Shown: one piece after another, positions 48,048-55,701 of the stretch
How positions within the stretch are numbered: the first letter of the stretch is position 1
How the letters are laid out: every line of letters starts with the position of its first letter
Assembly (NCBI RefSeq): GCF_900112355.1
Contig: NZ_FOLM01000001.1
Location: 913,276-977,275, forward strand
Direction: 5' to 3'
Origin: Streptomyces aidingensis
GTDB taxonomy: Bacteria; Actinomycetota; Actinomycetes; Streptomycetales; Streptomycetaceae
Length of the DNA stretch: 64,000 nucleotides
Notes under the pieces: model-generated
The model's input: the letters and a program-made list of their open reading frames with translations, nothing else
Told to the model about the DNA's origin: nothing
The model's database searches: none
Position numbers and translations under genes: made by a program

Positions 48048-50435
48048 TCACAGCGGGGCGGCGCCGGTGGCCGCCGGGACGGTCTCCACCGGGCAGGTCA
48101 TCACCCGGTCGTGGCCCACGGTGCGCTCCGGCCCGGTGAGGGCCAGCGGCAGGGTGTGCCGGATGTCGCCGCTGGAGGCGCCGAGCCGCAGCTCCAGCAC
48201 GCCGGGTTCGACGATCCGCTGCCCCGGCCGCAGGGTGTAGGCGGCCAGATCGGCGTGGAAGACGAACCGCACGGTGGCCGCCCGGCCCGCGGCCAGCGTC
48301 ACCCGGGCGTAGCCGACCAGCCGGTTCACCGGGCGGACCACCCGGGCCAGCGGGTCGTGCAGATAGAGCTGCACCACCTCGGTGCCCTCCCGCTCGCCGG
48401 TGTTGCGGACCGTCACCGAGACCACGGTGGACGAGTCGGTCGGCACGGTGGCCTCCTCCAGGGAGGGGTCCTCCCAGGCGAAGGAGGTGTAGGACAGCCC
48501 GTGGCCGAACGGGTAGAGCGGGGTGGGGTCGAGCGAGGTGGCGCCGTTGGCCTGGCCCAGCGGCGGCGCCAGATAGGTCCAGGGCTGTCCGCCGGGGTGG
48601 CGCGGCACGCTGACCGGCAGCCGCCCGGAGGGGTTGACCCGGCCGGAGAGCACCCCGGCCACGGCCGAGCCGCCCTCCTCGCCGGGGAAGAAGCCCTGTA
48701 CCACGGCGGCCAGCCGGCCGGCCCAGCGGCCCAGCGCGTAGGGGCGGCCGGAGAGCAGCACCAGCACCACCGGGACACCGGTCTCCACCAGCCGGTCCAG
48801 GTACGCGGCCTGCCCGTCGGGCAGCTCCAGGTCGCGGGCGTCGCAGCCCTCGCCCGAGGTGCCGCGGCCGAACAGGCCGGAGTGGTCGCCGAGCACCGCG
48901 ACCCACACATCCGGGCGTCCGGCGCCGTCCGCCCCGTCCGGGCCCTCCGGCAGATGCGTCACGGTGGCCCCGGGCAGCTCGGGGCGGAGCGCCTCCAGCA
49001 CGGTGGGGATGGACAGCCCGATCTCGGTGTCCGGGTGGTCCAGCAGCACATGGCGGGGGAAGGTGTAGCAGCCCAGCATGGCCGCCGGGTCGTCGGCCAG
49101 CGGGCCGGTGACCGCGACCTTGGCGTCGGGGGCGAGCGGCAGCACCCGGCCCTCGTTGGCCAGCAGCACCACGGACTCCTCGGCCAGGGTGCGGGCCACG
49201 GCGCGCAGCTCCGGCGGGTCCAGATCGATGGTGACCGGCCCGGAGCCGTTCCCGGTGGCGCCGTCGCCGGCGGCGGCCAGCGCGGGCGGCTCGGGCGACC
49301 AGTGCTCGTCCAGCAGGCCGAGCTGGATCTTCTGGACCAGCACCCGCTTGACCGCGCGGTCGATCAGCTCCTCGGAGATCTCGCCGGAGCGGACGGCCTT
49401 CAGCAGCGGCTCGCCGTAGCAGCGCACCGCGGGCAGTTCGACGTCCACGCCGGCCGCCAGGGCGAGCGCGGCGGCGGCGCCGGGGGAGTCGGCGACCTTG
49501 TGGTTGAGCTCCAGGAAGGAGATGCCGAAGTAGTCGGCGACCACCACGCCGGCAAAGCCCCAGGTGTCCCGCAGCAGCTCGGTGAGCAGCCAGGGGTCGG
49601 CCGCCGCCGCCATCCCGTCGTTGTCGTTGTAGGCGTGCATCACGGAGCGGGCGCCGCCGTCCCGGAGCGCCATCTCGAAGGGCGGCAGCATGACGTCGGC
49701 CTGCTCGCGCGGGCCCATGGAGACCGGGGCGTGGTTGCGCGCGGCCTGGGAGGCGGAGTAGCCGACGAAGTGCTTGAGGGTGGCGACCACCCCGGCGGAC
49801 TCCAGGCCGCGGACATAGGCGGTGCCGATGGTGGCGACCAGATACGGGTCCTCGGCGATGGCCTCCTCGGTGCGGCCCCAGCGGGGGTCGCGGATCACAT
49901 CCAGCACCGGGGCCAGGCCCTGGTGCACGCCGACCGAGCGCAGCGAGGCGCCGATCAGGGTGGCGGCCCGCTCCAGCAGGGCGGGGTCGAAGGAGGCGCC
50001 CCAGGCGAGCGGGGTGGGGAGAATCGCGGCCTGCCAGGCATTGAAGCCGGTCAGGCACTCCTCGTGCACCTGGGCCGGAATGCCGAAACGGTTCGCCCCG
50101 GCGATGTGCCGCTGGAGCCGGGCCAGCACCCGGGCCGCCTCCACCGGGTCCACCGGCTTGGTGCCGAACGGCCGGGTCAGTTGCCCGGGGCCATGGGCAG
50201 GCAGCACCGCCTCACCGGCCGGGGTGGCAACCTTGACCTCCTCGCCGCTGTCCACGGTGAGCGAAGGCGGCGCCGTGAACTCGTGCTGGAGCGGTGCCAC
50301 GTCCTCGCCGCCCTCGTCCGAGCCGGGCCAGATGGCGGAGAGCTGGGCCGCCTTCTCCTCCAGAGTCATCCGGGACAGCAGCTCGGCCGCGCGGGTATCG
50401 GCGGGAAGGGCGGCGTCCTGCCACGGCTGAGGCAT
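48048..50435 (-). CDS. GH3 glycosidase, probable beta-xylosidase/beta-glucosidase
   Basis: 795 residues. GH3 N-terminal barrel with LAPVLDVIRDPRWGRTEEAI, ATLKHFVGYS (substrate-binding KHF), SVMHAYNDNDGM and the nucleophile Asp301 in GVVVADYFGIS. The GH3 C-terminal domain and a fibronectin-type tail (VSVTVRNTGEREGTEVVQLY) follow. No signal peptide, so it acts inside the cell on imported oligosaccharides. Adjacent LacI regulator and xylanases point to xylo-oligosaccharides. An operator lies in its 5' region. Confidence 0.9.
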   Translation of the reverse strand: MPQPWQDAALPADTRAAELLSRMTLEEKAAQLSAIWPGSDEGGEDVAPLQHEFTAPPSLTVDSGEEVKVATPAGEAVLPAHGPGQLTRPFGTKPVDPVEAARVLARLQRHIAGANRFGIPAQVHEECLTGFNAWQAAILPTPLAWGASFDPALLERAATLIGASLRSVGVHQGLAPVLDVIRDPRWGRTEEAIAEDPYLVATIGTAYVRGLESAGVVATLKHFVGYSASQAARNHAPVSMGPREQADVMLPPFEMALRDGGARSVMHAYNDNDGMAAAADPWLLTELLRDTWGFAGVVVADYFGISFLELNHKVADSPGAAAALALAAGVDVELPAVRCYGEPLLKAVRSGEISEELIDRAVKRVLVQKIQLGLLDEHWSPEPPALAAAGDGATGNGSGPVTIDLDPPELRAVARTLAEESVVLLANEGRVLPLAPDAKVAVTGPLADDPAAMLGCYTFPRHVLLDHPDTEIGLSIPTVLEALRPELPGATVTHLPEGPDGADGAGRPDVWVAVLGDHSGLFGRGTSGEGCDARDLELPDGQAAYLDRLVETGVPVVLVLLSGRPYALGRWAGRLAAVVQGFFPGEEGGSAVAGVLSGRVNPSGRLPVSVPRHPGGQPWTYLAPPLGQANGATSLDPTPLYPFGHGLSYTSFAWEDPSLEEATVPTDSSTVVSVTVRNTGEREGTEVVQLYLHDPLARVVRPVNRLVGYARVTLAAGRAATVRFVFHADLAAYTLRPGQRIVEPGVLELRLGASSGDIRHTLPLALTGPERTVGHDRVMTCPVETVPAATGAAPL

Positions 50436-50452
50436 AGTGCTCCTCTGTCTTC

Positions 50453-50517
50453 CGGAAAGTTTCCGAAAACTATCGGCTTTGCGGGTGCACGCTAGAAGCG
50501 TGAGCCAGTCCTGTCAA
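50453..50517 (-). promoter_or_regulatory. Promoter and LacI-type operator of the GH3 gene
   Basis: On the minus strand TTGACA (50512-50517) and TAGCGT (50489-50494) are spaced by 17 bp, a good -35/-10 pair. Downstream, CGGAAAGTTTCCG (50453-50465; CGGAAACTTTCCG on the coding strand) is palindromic apart from its centre. It lies about 20 bp before the ATG and after the expected transcription start, where a bound repressor would block elongation. Confidence 0.7.
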
Positions 50518-50707
50518 CGGTGCCCGCCCCGAAAGCCCACGAAAACCGCCCCGCTCAGCAGCCGGACTTTCCGGGCAGAACCGGGCCAAGCGACCCTTCC
50601 GCTCCCGGCCCTCGCACGGTCGGGCCAGGTCGGGAGCGGTGCGCCCGGCCGCACCGGGTCGGCCGGAACAGCAGCGGTCGGTGCCGCGGTCCGCGGGCGG
50701 GTCCGGT

Positions 50708-51721
50708 TCAGCCCTCGCCGGGTGCCGCGGTGCTGGAGCGCACCACCAGCTCGGTGGCCAGCTCCACCCGCGGCGAGTCCACATCCTCCCCCCGGGCCAG
50801 CCGCAGCACCGTACGGGCGGCCAGCTTGCCCATCTCGGCCAGCGGCTGCCGCACCGTGGTCAGCGGCGGCGAGGACCACTTCACCTCGGGCAGATCGTCG
50901 AAGCCGACCACGCTGACGTCCTGCGGCACCCGCAGCCCGCGCCGGCGCAGCGCCTCGATGGCGCCCAGCGCCATCTGATCGCTGGAGGCGAACACCGCGG
51001 TCGGCGGCTCGGGCAGCTCCATCAGGGTATTGCATCCGGTGAAACCCGACCGGTGGTAGAAGTCGCCCTGCGCGACCAGCCGGTCGTCGCCGGTCACCCC
51101 GGCCGCCTCCAGCGCCGCCCGGTAGCCGTCCAGCCGGGCCCGGCTGCACAGCAGCCGCGGCGGTCCGGCGATGAAGCCGATCCGGCGGTGCCCCTGGTGC
51201 AGCAGATGCTCGGTCGCGGCCAGCCCGCCGGCCCAGTTGGTGGCCCCTATGGTGGGCGCGTCCAGGGTGGTGGAGCCGGCCGGATCGACCACCACGATGG
51301 GCACGCCCAGCCGGTGCAGCTCCTTGTGCAGCACCGGCTCCAGCGCCGAGGTGACCAGGATCACCCCGTCCGAGGCGCGGGCCCGCAGATTGTTCAGCCA
51401 CTGCCGGGCCGGACCGGAGCGGTCGTGGATGGCCGAGACCACGGTGCCCACCGCGGAGGCATGGGTGACCTCCTCCACGCCCCGGATGATCTCCACCGCC
51501 CAGGGGCTGTCGATGTCGTTGAAGACCAGGTCCACCAGGGCGGCCCGGTCGCCGGGCGCGGCCCGGCGCCGGTAGCCGTAGCGCTGGAGCAGCTCCTCGA
51601 CCCGGGCCCGGGTCTCCGGGGCCACGTCCGCGCGGCCGTTGACCACCCGGGAGACCGTGGGCACGGACACCCCGGCCTCCCGGGCGATGGCCGTGATGGT
51701 GACCTTGCGAGCGCCTGGCAT
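50708..51721 (-). CDS. LacI-family regulator of the xylan locus (BxlR-like)
   Basis: 337 residues from ATG at 51721, with AAGGAGGG upstream. HTH: VTITAIAREAGVSVPTVSRV, then VNGRADVAPETRARVEELL. Sugar-binding domain: VDLVFNDIDSPWAVEIIRGV, GFIAGPPRLLCSRARLDGYR, FASSDQMALGAIEALRRRG. It lies between the GH3 gene and the divergent xylanase, so it likely represses both until xylose or xylobiose appears. Confidence 0.9.
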   Translation of the reverse strand: MPGARKVTITAIAREAGVSVPTVSRVVNGRADVAPETRARVEELLQRYGYRRRAAPGDRAALVDLVFNDIDSPWAVEIIRGVEEVTHASAVGTVVSAIHDRSGPARQWLNNLRARASDGVILVTSALEPVLHKELHRLGVPIVVVDPAGSTTLDAPTIGATNWAGGLAATEHLLHQGHRRIGFIAGPPRLLCSRARLDGYRAALEAAGVTGDDRLVAQGDFYHRSGFTGCNTLMELPEPPTAVFASSDQMALGAIEALRRRGLRVPQDVSVVGFDDLPEVKWSSPPLTTVRQPLAEMGKLAARTVLRLARGEDVDSPRVELATELVVRSSTAAPGEG

Positions 51722-51910
51722 GGTCGCCCTCCTTGGGCTGGTGTCCTGACGGGGCCGGAGTGCCGGTGGGTGCCGGCCGCGCGGCGGCCCCAGGGGTTCG
51801 GCGGCAGGCGGCGGAACGGCTGCGCGGGCCCGTTGGACCTGCGCCGACGCCGCCCCGGGCGGGGCGCCGACGGTGTTCCCCGGAGCCATCATGCACGGGA
51901 TGAGCCGAGA

Positions 51911-51969
51911 CGGAAATCTTTCGGTGATGTTCCGGAAGTCTTGACGCTGCTGCCCGGGCCGCCTAGAAA
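51911..51969 (+). promoter_or_regulatory. Promoter and operator of xylanase 1
   Basis: CGGAAATCTTTCGG (51911-51924) matches the CGGAAA-n-TTTCSG operators at the GH3 and xylanase 2 promoters; a TTCCGGAA palindrome follows (51930-51937). TTGACG (51941-51946) and TAGAAA (51964-51969) are spaced by 17 bp. Similar CGAAA-n-TTTCG boxes are known upstream of Streptomyces xylanase genes. Confidence 0.75.
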
Positions 51970-52016
51970 TGGCGCGTCATTCGGACATGTGGACATGTCA
52001 AGAAAGGGACTTCTTG

Positions 52017-53444
52017 ATGTCTTTCCTGAGGCGCAGAGCCGCCGTCGGGGTCGCGGCCGGGGCCCTGCTGGCCGGTGTCGCGGTCTTCGGCAGCACCCTC
52101 ACCACTGCTCAGGCGGCCGGCAGCACGCTGCGCGAAGCAGCCGCCGACCAGGGCCGGTTCGCCGGGGTGGCGGTCAACGACAGCATGCTGAGCAACTCCC
52201 AGTACGCCAATCTGGTGGCGCAGGAGTTCAGCAGCGTCACCGCCGAGAACGTGATGAAGTGGGAGAGTATCCAGCCGTCCCAGGGTCAGTTCAACTGGGC
52301 CGGCGGTGACCGGCTGGTGAACTTCGCGCAGCAGAACAACCAGAAGGTCTACGGCCACACCCTGGTCTGGCACAGCCAGATGCCGGACTGGCTGGAGAAC
52401 GGCAACTTCAGCGCCGCCCAGCTGCGGCAGATCACCAATGACCACATCTCGCAGGTGGTCGGCCGCTACGCCGGTGACATCGAGCGCTGGGACGTGGTCA
52501 ACGAGGCGTTCAACGAGGACGGCACCCGCCGCCAGAGCAAGTGGCAGCAGACCATCGGCGACGGCTACATCGCCGAGGCCTTCCAGGCCGCTCATGCCGC
52601 CGACCCGAGTGCCAAGCTGTTCATCAACGACTACAACATCGAGGGCATCAACGCCAAGAGCGACGGCCTGTACAACCTGGTGCAGGGCCTGCTCCAGCAG
52701 GGCGTGCCGATCCACGGCGTGGGCTTCCAGACCCATCTGATCCTCGGCCAGGTGCCGGGCAGCTTCCAGCAGAACCTCCAGCGGTTCGCCGACCTGGGCC
52801 TGGAGGTGGTGATCACCGAGGTGGACATCCGGATGCAGATGCCGTCCGACTCCGCCAAGCTCCAGCAGCAGGCCAGTGACTACGAGGCCGTCACCGAGGC
52901 CTGCCTGGCGGTCAGCGCCTGCTCCGGCATCACCGTCTGGGGCCTGCGGGACGGCGACTCCTGGGTGCCGGACGTCTTCGACGGCTACGGCGCCCCGCTG
53001 CTGTTCGACGACAACTACCAGAAGAAGCCGGCCTACGACTCCATGCTGGCCGCCCTCGGCGGCTCCGCCACCACCGGCGGGACCACCACGAACGGCGGGA
53101 CCACCACCAACGGCGGCACCACCACCAACGGCGGGACCACCGGCGGCAGCCAGGGCTGCTCGGCGACGGTCACCCAGATCGGCCAGTGGAACGGCGGTGC
53201 CCAGTACGAGATCCGGGTGACGGCCGGCAGCTCGTCGATCAGCGGCTGGCAGGTCAGCTTCCAGCTCCGCTCCGGCGAGACCGTCACCAACGGCTGGGAC
53301 GCCGTGTACTCCGGCGCCGGCTCCATCACCGCCGCCAACGCCGCCTACAACGGCAATGTGGCCGCCGGACAGACCGTCACGGCCGGCTTCCTGACCGGAG
53401 TCGGCGGCGCCTACTCGGTCTCCGGGGTGAGCTGCTCCGCGTAA
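52017..53444 (+). CDS. Secreted endo-1,4-beta-xylanase, GH10 + CBM2
   Basis: 475 residues from ATG at 52017 with AGAAAGGGAC. A signal peptide (MSFLRRRAAVGVAAGALLAG ... TTAQA, cleavage near residue 36) exports it. The GH10 domain runs about 40-345 with acid/base Glu163 in WDVVNEAFNE and nucleophile Glu268 in VVITEVDIRM. A Gly-Thr-Asn linker of three 6-residue repeats (18-bp units) leads to CBM2 (about 382-475; exposed Trps, Cys at both ends: GCSATVTQ ... VSCSA). It hydrolyses xylan outside the cell. Near-identical tandem paralogue downstream. Confidence 0.96.
   Translation: MSFLRRRAAVGVAAGALLAGVAVFGSTLTTAQAAGSTLREAAADQGRFAGVAVNDSMLSNSQYANLVAQEFSSVTAENVMKWESIQPSQGQFNWAGGDRLVNFAQQNNQKVYGHTLVWHSQMPDWLENGNFSAAQLRQITNDHISQVVGRYAGDIERWDVVNEAFNEDGTRRQSKWQQTIGDGYIAEAFQAAHAADPSAKLFINDYNIEGINAKSDGLYNLVQGLLQQGVPIHGVGFQTHLILGQVPGSFQQNLQRFADLGLEVVITEVDIRMQMPSDSAKLQQQASDYEAVTEACLAVSACSGITVWGLRDGDSWVPDVFDGYGAPLLFDDNYQKKPAYDSMLAALGGSATTGGTTTNGGTTTNGGTTTNGGTTGGSQGCSATVTQIGQWNGGAQYEIRVTAGSSSISGWQVSFQLRSGETVTNGWDAVYSGAGSITAANAAYNGNVAAGQTVTAGFLTGVGGAYSVSGVSCSA
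53076..53129 (+). repeat. Three 18-bp repeats in the xylanase 1 linker
   Basis: Unit GGCGGGACCACCACSAAC encodes GGTTTN; three tandem copies at 53076-53129. The downstream paralogue has six. Confidence 0.85.
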
Positions 53445-53473
53445 CCCGCGGCAGCGCCCTCCCGCAGCTCCAC

Positions 53474-53510
53474 CGCCTGCCCGGTGCGCCCCGCGCGCAC
53501 CGGGCAGGCG
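53474..53510 (+). terminator. Xylanase 1 terminator
   Basis: Perfect 16-bp stem (53474-53489 with 53495-53510), 5-nt loop, 30 bp after the stop. Confidence 0.8.
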
Positions 53511-53533
53511 CGTCTCCGGCCCCGGGCGGCGGA

Positions 53534-53592
53534 CGGAAAATTTTCGGGAATGTTCCGGAAGTCTTGACGCTGCCGCCCGGGACGCTTAGAAA
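53534..53592 (+). promoter_or_regulatory. Promoter and operator of xylanase 2
   Basis: CGGAAAATTTTCGG (53534-53547), TTCCGGAA (53553-53560), TTGACG (53564-53569) and TAGAAA (53587-53592), spacing 17 bp. The layout is the same as at xylanase 1 with a constant offset of 1,623 bp, so the promoter was copied with the gene. Confidence 0.75.
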
Positions 53593-53636
53593 AAGGCGCG
53601 TCAGCCTGCGGGGGCATGACAAGAAAGGGGCACTTG

Positions 53637-55121
53637 ATGTCCTTCCTGAGGCGCAGAGCCGCCGTCGGGGTCGCGGCCGGAGCCCTGCTGGCCGGTGTCG
53701 CGGTCTTCGGCAGCACCCTCACCACTGCTCAGGCGGCCGGCAGCACGCTGCGCGAAGCAGCCGCCGACGAGGGCGGCCGGTTCTACGGCGTGGCGGTCAA
53801 CGACAGCATGCTCAGCAACTCCCAGTACGCCAATCTGGTGGCGCAGGAGTTCAGCAGCGTCACCGCCGAGAACGTGATGAAGTGGGAGACCATCCAGCCG
53901 TCCCAGGGCCAGTTCAACTGGTCCGGCGGCGACCGGCTGGTGAACTTCGCACAGCAGAACAACCAGAAGGTCTACGGCCACACCCTGGTCTGGCACAGCC
54001 AGATGCCGGGCTGGCTGGAGAACGGCAACTTCAGCGCGGCCCAGCTCCGCCAGATCACCAACAACCACATCTCCCAGGTGGTCGGCCGCTACGCGGGCGA
54101 CATCGAGCGCTGGGACGTGGTCAACGAGGCGTTCAACGAGGACGGCACCCGCCGCCAGAACAAGTGGCAGCAGACCATCGGCGACGGCTACATCGCCGAG
54201 GCGTTCCGCGCCGCGAACGCCGCCGACCCGAGTGCCAAGCTGTTCATCAACGACTACAACGTCGAGGGCATCAACTCCAAGAGCACCGGCATGTACAACC
54301 TGGTCCGGTCGCTGCTGGACCAGGGCGTGCCGATCCACGGCGTGGGCCTGCAGACGCACCTGATCCTCGGCCAGGTGCCCAGCTCCCTCCAGCAGAACAT
54401 CCAGCGCTTCGCCGACCTGGGCCTGGAGGTCGTGCTCACCGAGATCGACATCCGGATGCAGATGCCGTCCGACTCCTCCAAGCTCCAGCAGCAGGCCAAC
54501 GACTTCCGTGCGGTCACCCAGGCGTGCCTGGCGGTCAGCCGCTGCACCGGCATGACCGTCTGGGGCCTGCGGGACGGCGACTCCTGGGTGCCGGACGTCT
54601 TCCAGGGCTACGGCGCCCCGCTGCTGTTCACCGACAGCTACCAGAAGAAGCCGGCGTATGACGCGGTGCTGTCGGCGCTCGGCGGCGGCGCCACCACCGG
54701 CGGGACCACCACCAACGGCGGGACGACCACCAACGGCGGGACGACCACGAACGGTGGCACCACCACGAACGGTGGCACCACCACCAACGGCGGGACCACC
54801 ACCAACGGTGGCACCACCGGCGGGAACCAGGGCTGCACGGCAACGGTCAGCCAGGTCAACCAGTGGCCCGGCGGCGCGCAGTACGAGATCCGGGTGACGG
54901 CCGGCAGCTCGTCCATCTCCGGCTGGTCGGTCAGCTTCCAGCTCCGCTCCGGCGAGACCGTCACCCAGAGCTGGAACGCACAGCTCTCCGGCTCCGGCAC
55001 CATCACCGCGACCAACGTCTCCTACAACGGCAATGTGGGCGCCGGACAGACCACCACGGCCGGGTTCCTCACCAACCAGGGAGGCTCCCACTCGGTCTCC
55101 GGGGTGAGCTGCTCGGCCTGA
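53637..55121 (+). CDS. Secreted endo-1,4-beta-xylanase, GH10 + CBM2 (tandem paralogue)
   Basis: 494 residues from ATG at 53637. Same plan as the upstream copy: signal peptide almost identical, GH10 acid/base Glu164 (WDVVNEAFNE) and nucleophile Glu269 (VVLTEIDIRM), longer Gly-Thr-Asn linker (six 18-bp units), and CBM2. Differences accumulate in the second half of GH10 and in CBM2, so the two copies may differ in substrate preference. Confidence 0.96.
   Translation: MSFLRRRAAVGVAAGALLAGVAVFGSTLTTAQAAGSTLREAAADEGGRFYGVAVNDSMLSNSQYANLVAQEFSSVTAENVMKWETIQPSQGQFNWSGGDRLVNFAQQNNQKVYGHTLVWHSQMPGWLENGNFSAAQLRQITNNHISQVVGRYAGDIERWDVVNEAFNEDGTRRQNKWQQTIGDGYIAEAFRAANAADPSAKLFINDYNVEGINSKSTGMYNLVRSLLDQGVPIHGVGLQTHLILGQVPSSLQQNIQRFADLGLEVVLTEIDIRMQMPSDSSKLQQQANDFRAVTQACLAVSRCTGMTVWGLRDGDSWVPDVFQGYGAPLLFTDSYQKKPAYDAVLSALGGGATTGGTTTNGGTTTNGGTTTNGGTTTNGGTTTNGGTTTNGGTTGGNQGCTATVSQVNQWPGGAQYEIRVTAGSSSISGWSVSFQLRSGETVTQSWNAQLSGSGTITATNVSYNGNVGAGQTTTAGFLTNQGGSHSVSGVSCSA
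54699..54806 (+). repeat. Six 18-bp repeats in the xylanase 2 linker
   Basis: Units of type GGCGGGACCACCACCAAC run from 54699 to 54806, six copies coding GGTTTN. The copy number is twice that of the upstream paralogue. Confidence 0.88.
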
Positions 55122-55127
55122 CGGCCG

Positions 55128-55174
55128 CGTGACCGGGTGACCGCGTGACTGCGTGATTGCGTGACCGCGTGAGC
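55128..55174. repeat. Short 8-bp tandem repeats (CGTGACCG-like) after xylanase 2
   Basis: Six degenerate copies of CGTGACYG in direct tandem between the xylanase stop and its terminator. Function unknown; probably slippage-derived. Confidence 0.65.
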
Positions 55175-55181
55175 ATGGCCA

Positions 55182-55234
55182 CCCGCCCGGTGCGCTCCGC
55201 GTCAGGGCAGAACAGGTCGGGCGCACCGGGCGGG
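55182..55234 (+). terminator. Xylanase 2 terminator
   Basis: Perfect 14-bp stem (55182-55195 with 55221-55234) with a 25-nt loop. Confidence 0.65.
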
Positions 55235-55245
55235 CGAGTCTCAGC

Positions 55246-55288
55246 GGGCGGGCCGCCTCCCCCCACCCCGGGGGGAGGCGGCCCGCCC
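55246..55288. terminator. Terminator between xylanase 2 and the nir operon
   Basis: Perfect 19-bp stem (55246-55264 with 55270-55288), 5-nt loop, ending 6 bp from the nirD stop. Long enough to work in both directions. Confidence 0.8.
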
Positions 55289-55293
55289 GGCCG

Positions 55294-55701
55294 TCAGACC
55301 ACCCGGCAGGGGTGGACCGGCACGCTCTGCTCCGGGTCGTCCAGGCAGCGGCCGTCGGTCAGCGAGAAGCGCTGCTTCAGCAGCGGCGAGGCCACGAACG
55401 GGGCGCCGCCGGCGGAGCCCAGCAGCCCCCGGGAGAGCACATAGGCGCCGGTGAACGGATCCCGGTTGCCGATCACATGGATCTCCCCGGCGCGGGTCAG
55501 GAAGACCGCGGCCTGCCGGCCCTCCGGCAGCAGCACCGCCACCCCGCGGCCGGGCAGCAGATCCGACCGGCGGCAGACCGTCACCCAGCCGCCGTCGGCA
55601 TACTCCACCTGCACCACCCCGCCCTCCGGGGCGGCGGCCGGATCGTCGTTCCGGGACTGCGGCGCGGCGGACTGTGCCGCAAGCTGTGTCGCGGTGGTCA
55701 T
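55294..55701 (-). CDS. nirD: Nitrite reductase small subunit NirD
   Basis: 135 residues, Rieske-like fold without Rieske ligands (ISP-homologue). VTVCRRSDLLPGRGVAVLLP, HVIGNRDPFTGAYVLSRGLL and FVASPLLKQRFSLTDGRCLD are typical of assimilatory NirD. Its start overlaps the nirB stop by one base, so it is coupled to it. Confidence 0.95.
   Translation of the reverse strand: MTTATQLAAQSAAPQSRNDDPAAAPEGGVVQVEYADGGWVTVCRRSDLLPGRGVAVLLPEGRQAAVFLTRAGEIHVIGNRDPFTGAYVLSRGLLGSAGGAPFVASPLLKQRFSLTDGRCLDDPEQSVPVHPCRVV

Noticed and set aside
53076-54806. Possible CRISPR or transposon repeats in the xylanase region
   Set aside because: The 18-bp units are linker codons (GGTTTN), contiguous without spacers; the larger repeat is a gene duplication without inverted ends or transposase.
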